A stretch of 24,140 nt of DNA from Firmicutes bacterium UBA5486 (GTDB taxonomy: Bacteria > Bacillota > UBA4882 > UBA10575), in contig DIPO01000070.1 of the NCBI GenBank assembly GCA_002427045.1, positions 66,405 through 90,544 of the forward strand, in the 5' to 3' direction. Shown here in pieces: positions 23,367 to 24,140 of this stretch. Below the pieces are notes generated by a model. It ran no database searches and was not told the DNA's origin. It saw nothing but the letters and a program-made list of their open reading frames with translations. The stretch's first letter is position 1, and the number at the start of each line of letters is the position of its first letter. The translations under genes were made by a program, and so were the position numbers.

Positions 23367-24085
23367 ACTTTAAATACCAGATACTCCAGGAACATCTAAG
23401 CTTTTTCTCTTCTTTACCACAGGAGTCTTTAGAAAAAATATATCTTTTTTTAGAAATTGTTTTGGAAGCAAATAAGCAAACAAACTTGACTTCCATTACT
23501 GATTGGGAAGAGGCAGTTATTAAACATCTTTTTGATTCTCTAGCGATACTAAAGACCAACTGGTGTAAAGACAGAGCAACAGTATTAGATATTGGTTCTG
23601 GAGCAGGTTTCCCAGGGATTCCCTTAGCCATAGCTTATCCGGAAAAAGAGATTCATTTATTAGAATCAATTAAGAAAAAAACGGAGTTTTTAATAGCCGC
23701 CAAAAACAATCTTAAACTTGATAACCTTGTTATTCATAAAGAAAGAGCTGAAATTTTAGCTCATAAGCCAGAACATAGAGAGAAATACCCTTTGGTAATA
23801 GCACGTGCTGTTGCAGAATTACCAATCATCCTGGAATTGGCCACACCTTTCTGCTGCCAGAACCAAGGATTATTTGTAGCCTATAAAGGGCCACAATACA
23901 AAGAGGAGATCGAAAGAACTAAAACCGCCCAAAAACTATTAGGGGTAGAATACTTAAATGATTACTACTATGAACTTCCTTTAAATTTAGGTGAAAGAAG
24001 ATTGCTAAGTTTTATTAAAACTCAAGTCACATCTAATAAATATCCCCGCAGGACAGGAATTCCAGCAAAACGTCCTCTTGTATAG
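23363..24085 (+). CDS. rsmG: 16S rRNA (guanine527-N7)-methyltransferase RsmG (GidB)
   Basis: The 240-residue Rossmann-fold enzyme methylates N7 of G527 in 16S rRNA with SAM; its loss gives low-level streptomycin resistance in many bacteria. The SAM loop is LDIGSGAGFPG (75-85), with LLESIKKKTEFL after it and ARAVAELPIILELATPF (about 147-163). It ends in the characteristic YPRRTGIPAKRPL. ATG 23363 overlaps the mnmG stop as ATGA, so translation is coupled. Length and ending are normal. The stop lies immediately before a repeat fragment; no terminator is evident. Confidence 0.97.
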   Translation: MNFKYQILQEHLSFFSSLPQESLEKIYLFLEIVLEANKQTNLTSITDWEEAVIKHLFDSLAILKTNWCKDRATVLDIGSGAGFPGIPLAIAYPEKEIHLLESIKKKTEFLIAAKNNLKLDNLVIHKERAEILAHKPEHREKYPLVIARAVAELPIILELATPFCCQNQGLFVAYKGPQYKEEIERTKTAQKLLGVEYLNDYYYELPLNLGERRLLSFIKTQVTSNKYPRRTGIPAKRPLV

Positions 24086-24086
24086 G

Positions 24087-24140
24087 GCTTTTTGCGTTGT
24101 CATTGATTTTTCCTGTCCCTGCACAATATATTGATAGCCT
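24087..24140. repeat. Palindromic repeat fragment cut by the window end (copy D)
   Basis: Begins two bases after the rsmG stop. GCTTTTTGCGTTGT (24087-24100) is the inverse of bases 5-18; CATTGATTT follows as in copy C; then CACAATATATTGATAG (24122-24137) matches the outer arm and following bases of copies A and B (CAATATATTGATAG near 247-260 and 3746-3756). The rest lies outside the window. Confidence 0.65.

Noticed and set aside
23801..23810. CACGTG in rsmG as a second parS
   Set aside because: Only the CACGTG core is present; the outer TGTTT/AAACA positions do not match. The same applies to the CACGTG in gyrA near 9430.

Overview
The window is the chromosomal replication-origin region of a low-GC Firmicute-type bacterium (Bacillota). 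Gene content and order (dnaA, dnaN, S4 protein, recF, DUF721, remB-like, gyrB, gyrA on one side; rpmH, rnpA, yidD, yidC, jag, mnmE, mnmG, rsmG on the other) suggest Clostridia or Halanaerobia rather than Bacillus. Sequence alone does not settle the genus. Strong purine-rich Shine-Dalgarno (SD) sites and an unusually high share of TTG start codons fit this assignment.

Layout. Everything from dnaA leftward (about 16.9 kb down to 1.4 kb) lies on the minus strand and everything from rpmH rightward on the plus strand, so almost all genes run away from oriC with the replication forks. The exception is degV at the far left, which is head-on. The origin is bipartite. One cluster of DnaA boxes sits between dnaA and rpmH (17.04-17.35 kb). 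A second sits between dnaA and dnaN (15.39-15.52 kb), next to AT-rich DNA with two arrays of TAG/TAA triplets that look like DnaA-trio unwinding elements.

Left arm, going away from oriC: dnaN, the S4-like yaaA, recF, a DUF721/DciA-like gene, remB-like, gyrB and gyrA, then a RecF/Rad50/YhaN-like coiled-coil protein whose ATPase motifs are degenerate. Next come an HtrA serine protease with its own terminator, a copy of a palindromic repeat, rlmH, a near-perfect ParB-binding parS site, a small glucosaminidase-domain protein, a terminator, and a membrane-bound HD-GYP phosphodiesterase convergent with degV.

Right arm: rpmH behind a consensus sigma-A promoter, rnpA and yidD tightly coupled and closed by a terminator, then yidC and jag (membrane insertion and RNA binding), a 400-base gap with a palindromic repeat, then mnmE-mnmG-rsmG (tRNA wobble-uridine and 16S rRNA modification).

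A family of nested palindromic, MITE-like repeats recurs in the intergenic spaces: about 211-361, 3699-3857, 19864-19940, and fragments touching both window ends. No transposase, tRNA, rRNA or CRISPR array was seen. The least ordinary items are this repeat family, the duplicated DnaA-trio-like array, the parS-like site, the ATPase-dead-looking gene behind gyrA, and an unexplained GC-richer island between dnaA and dnaN.
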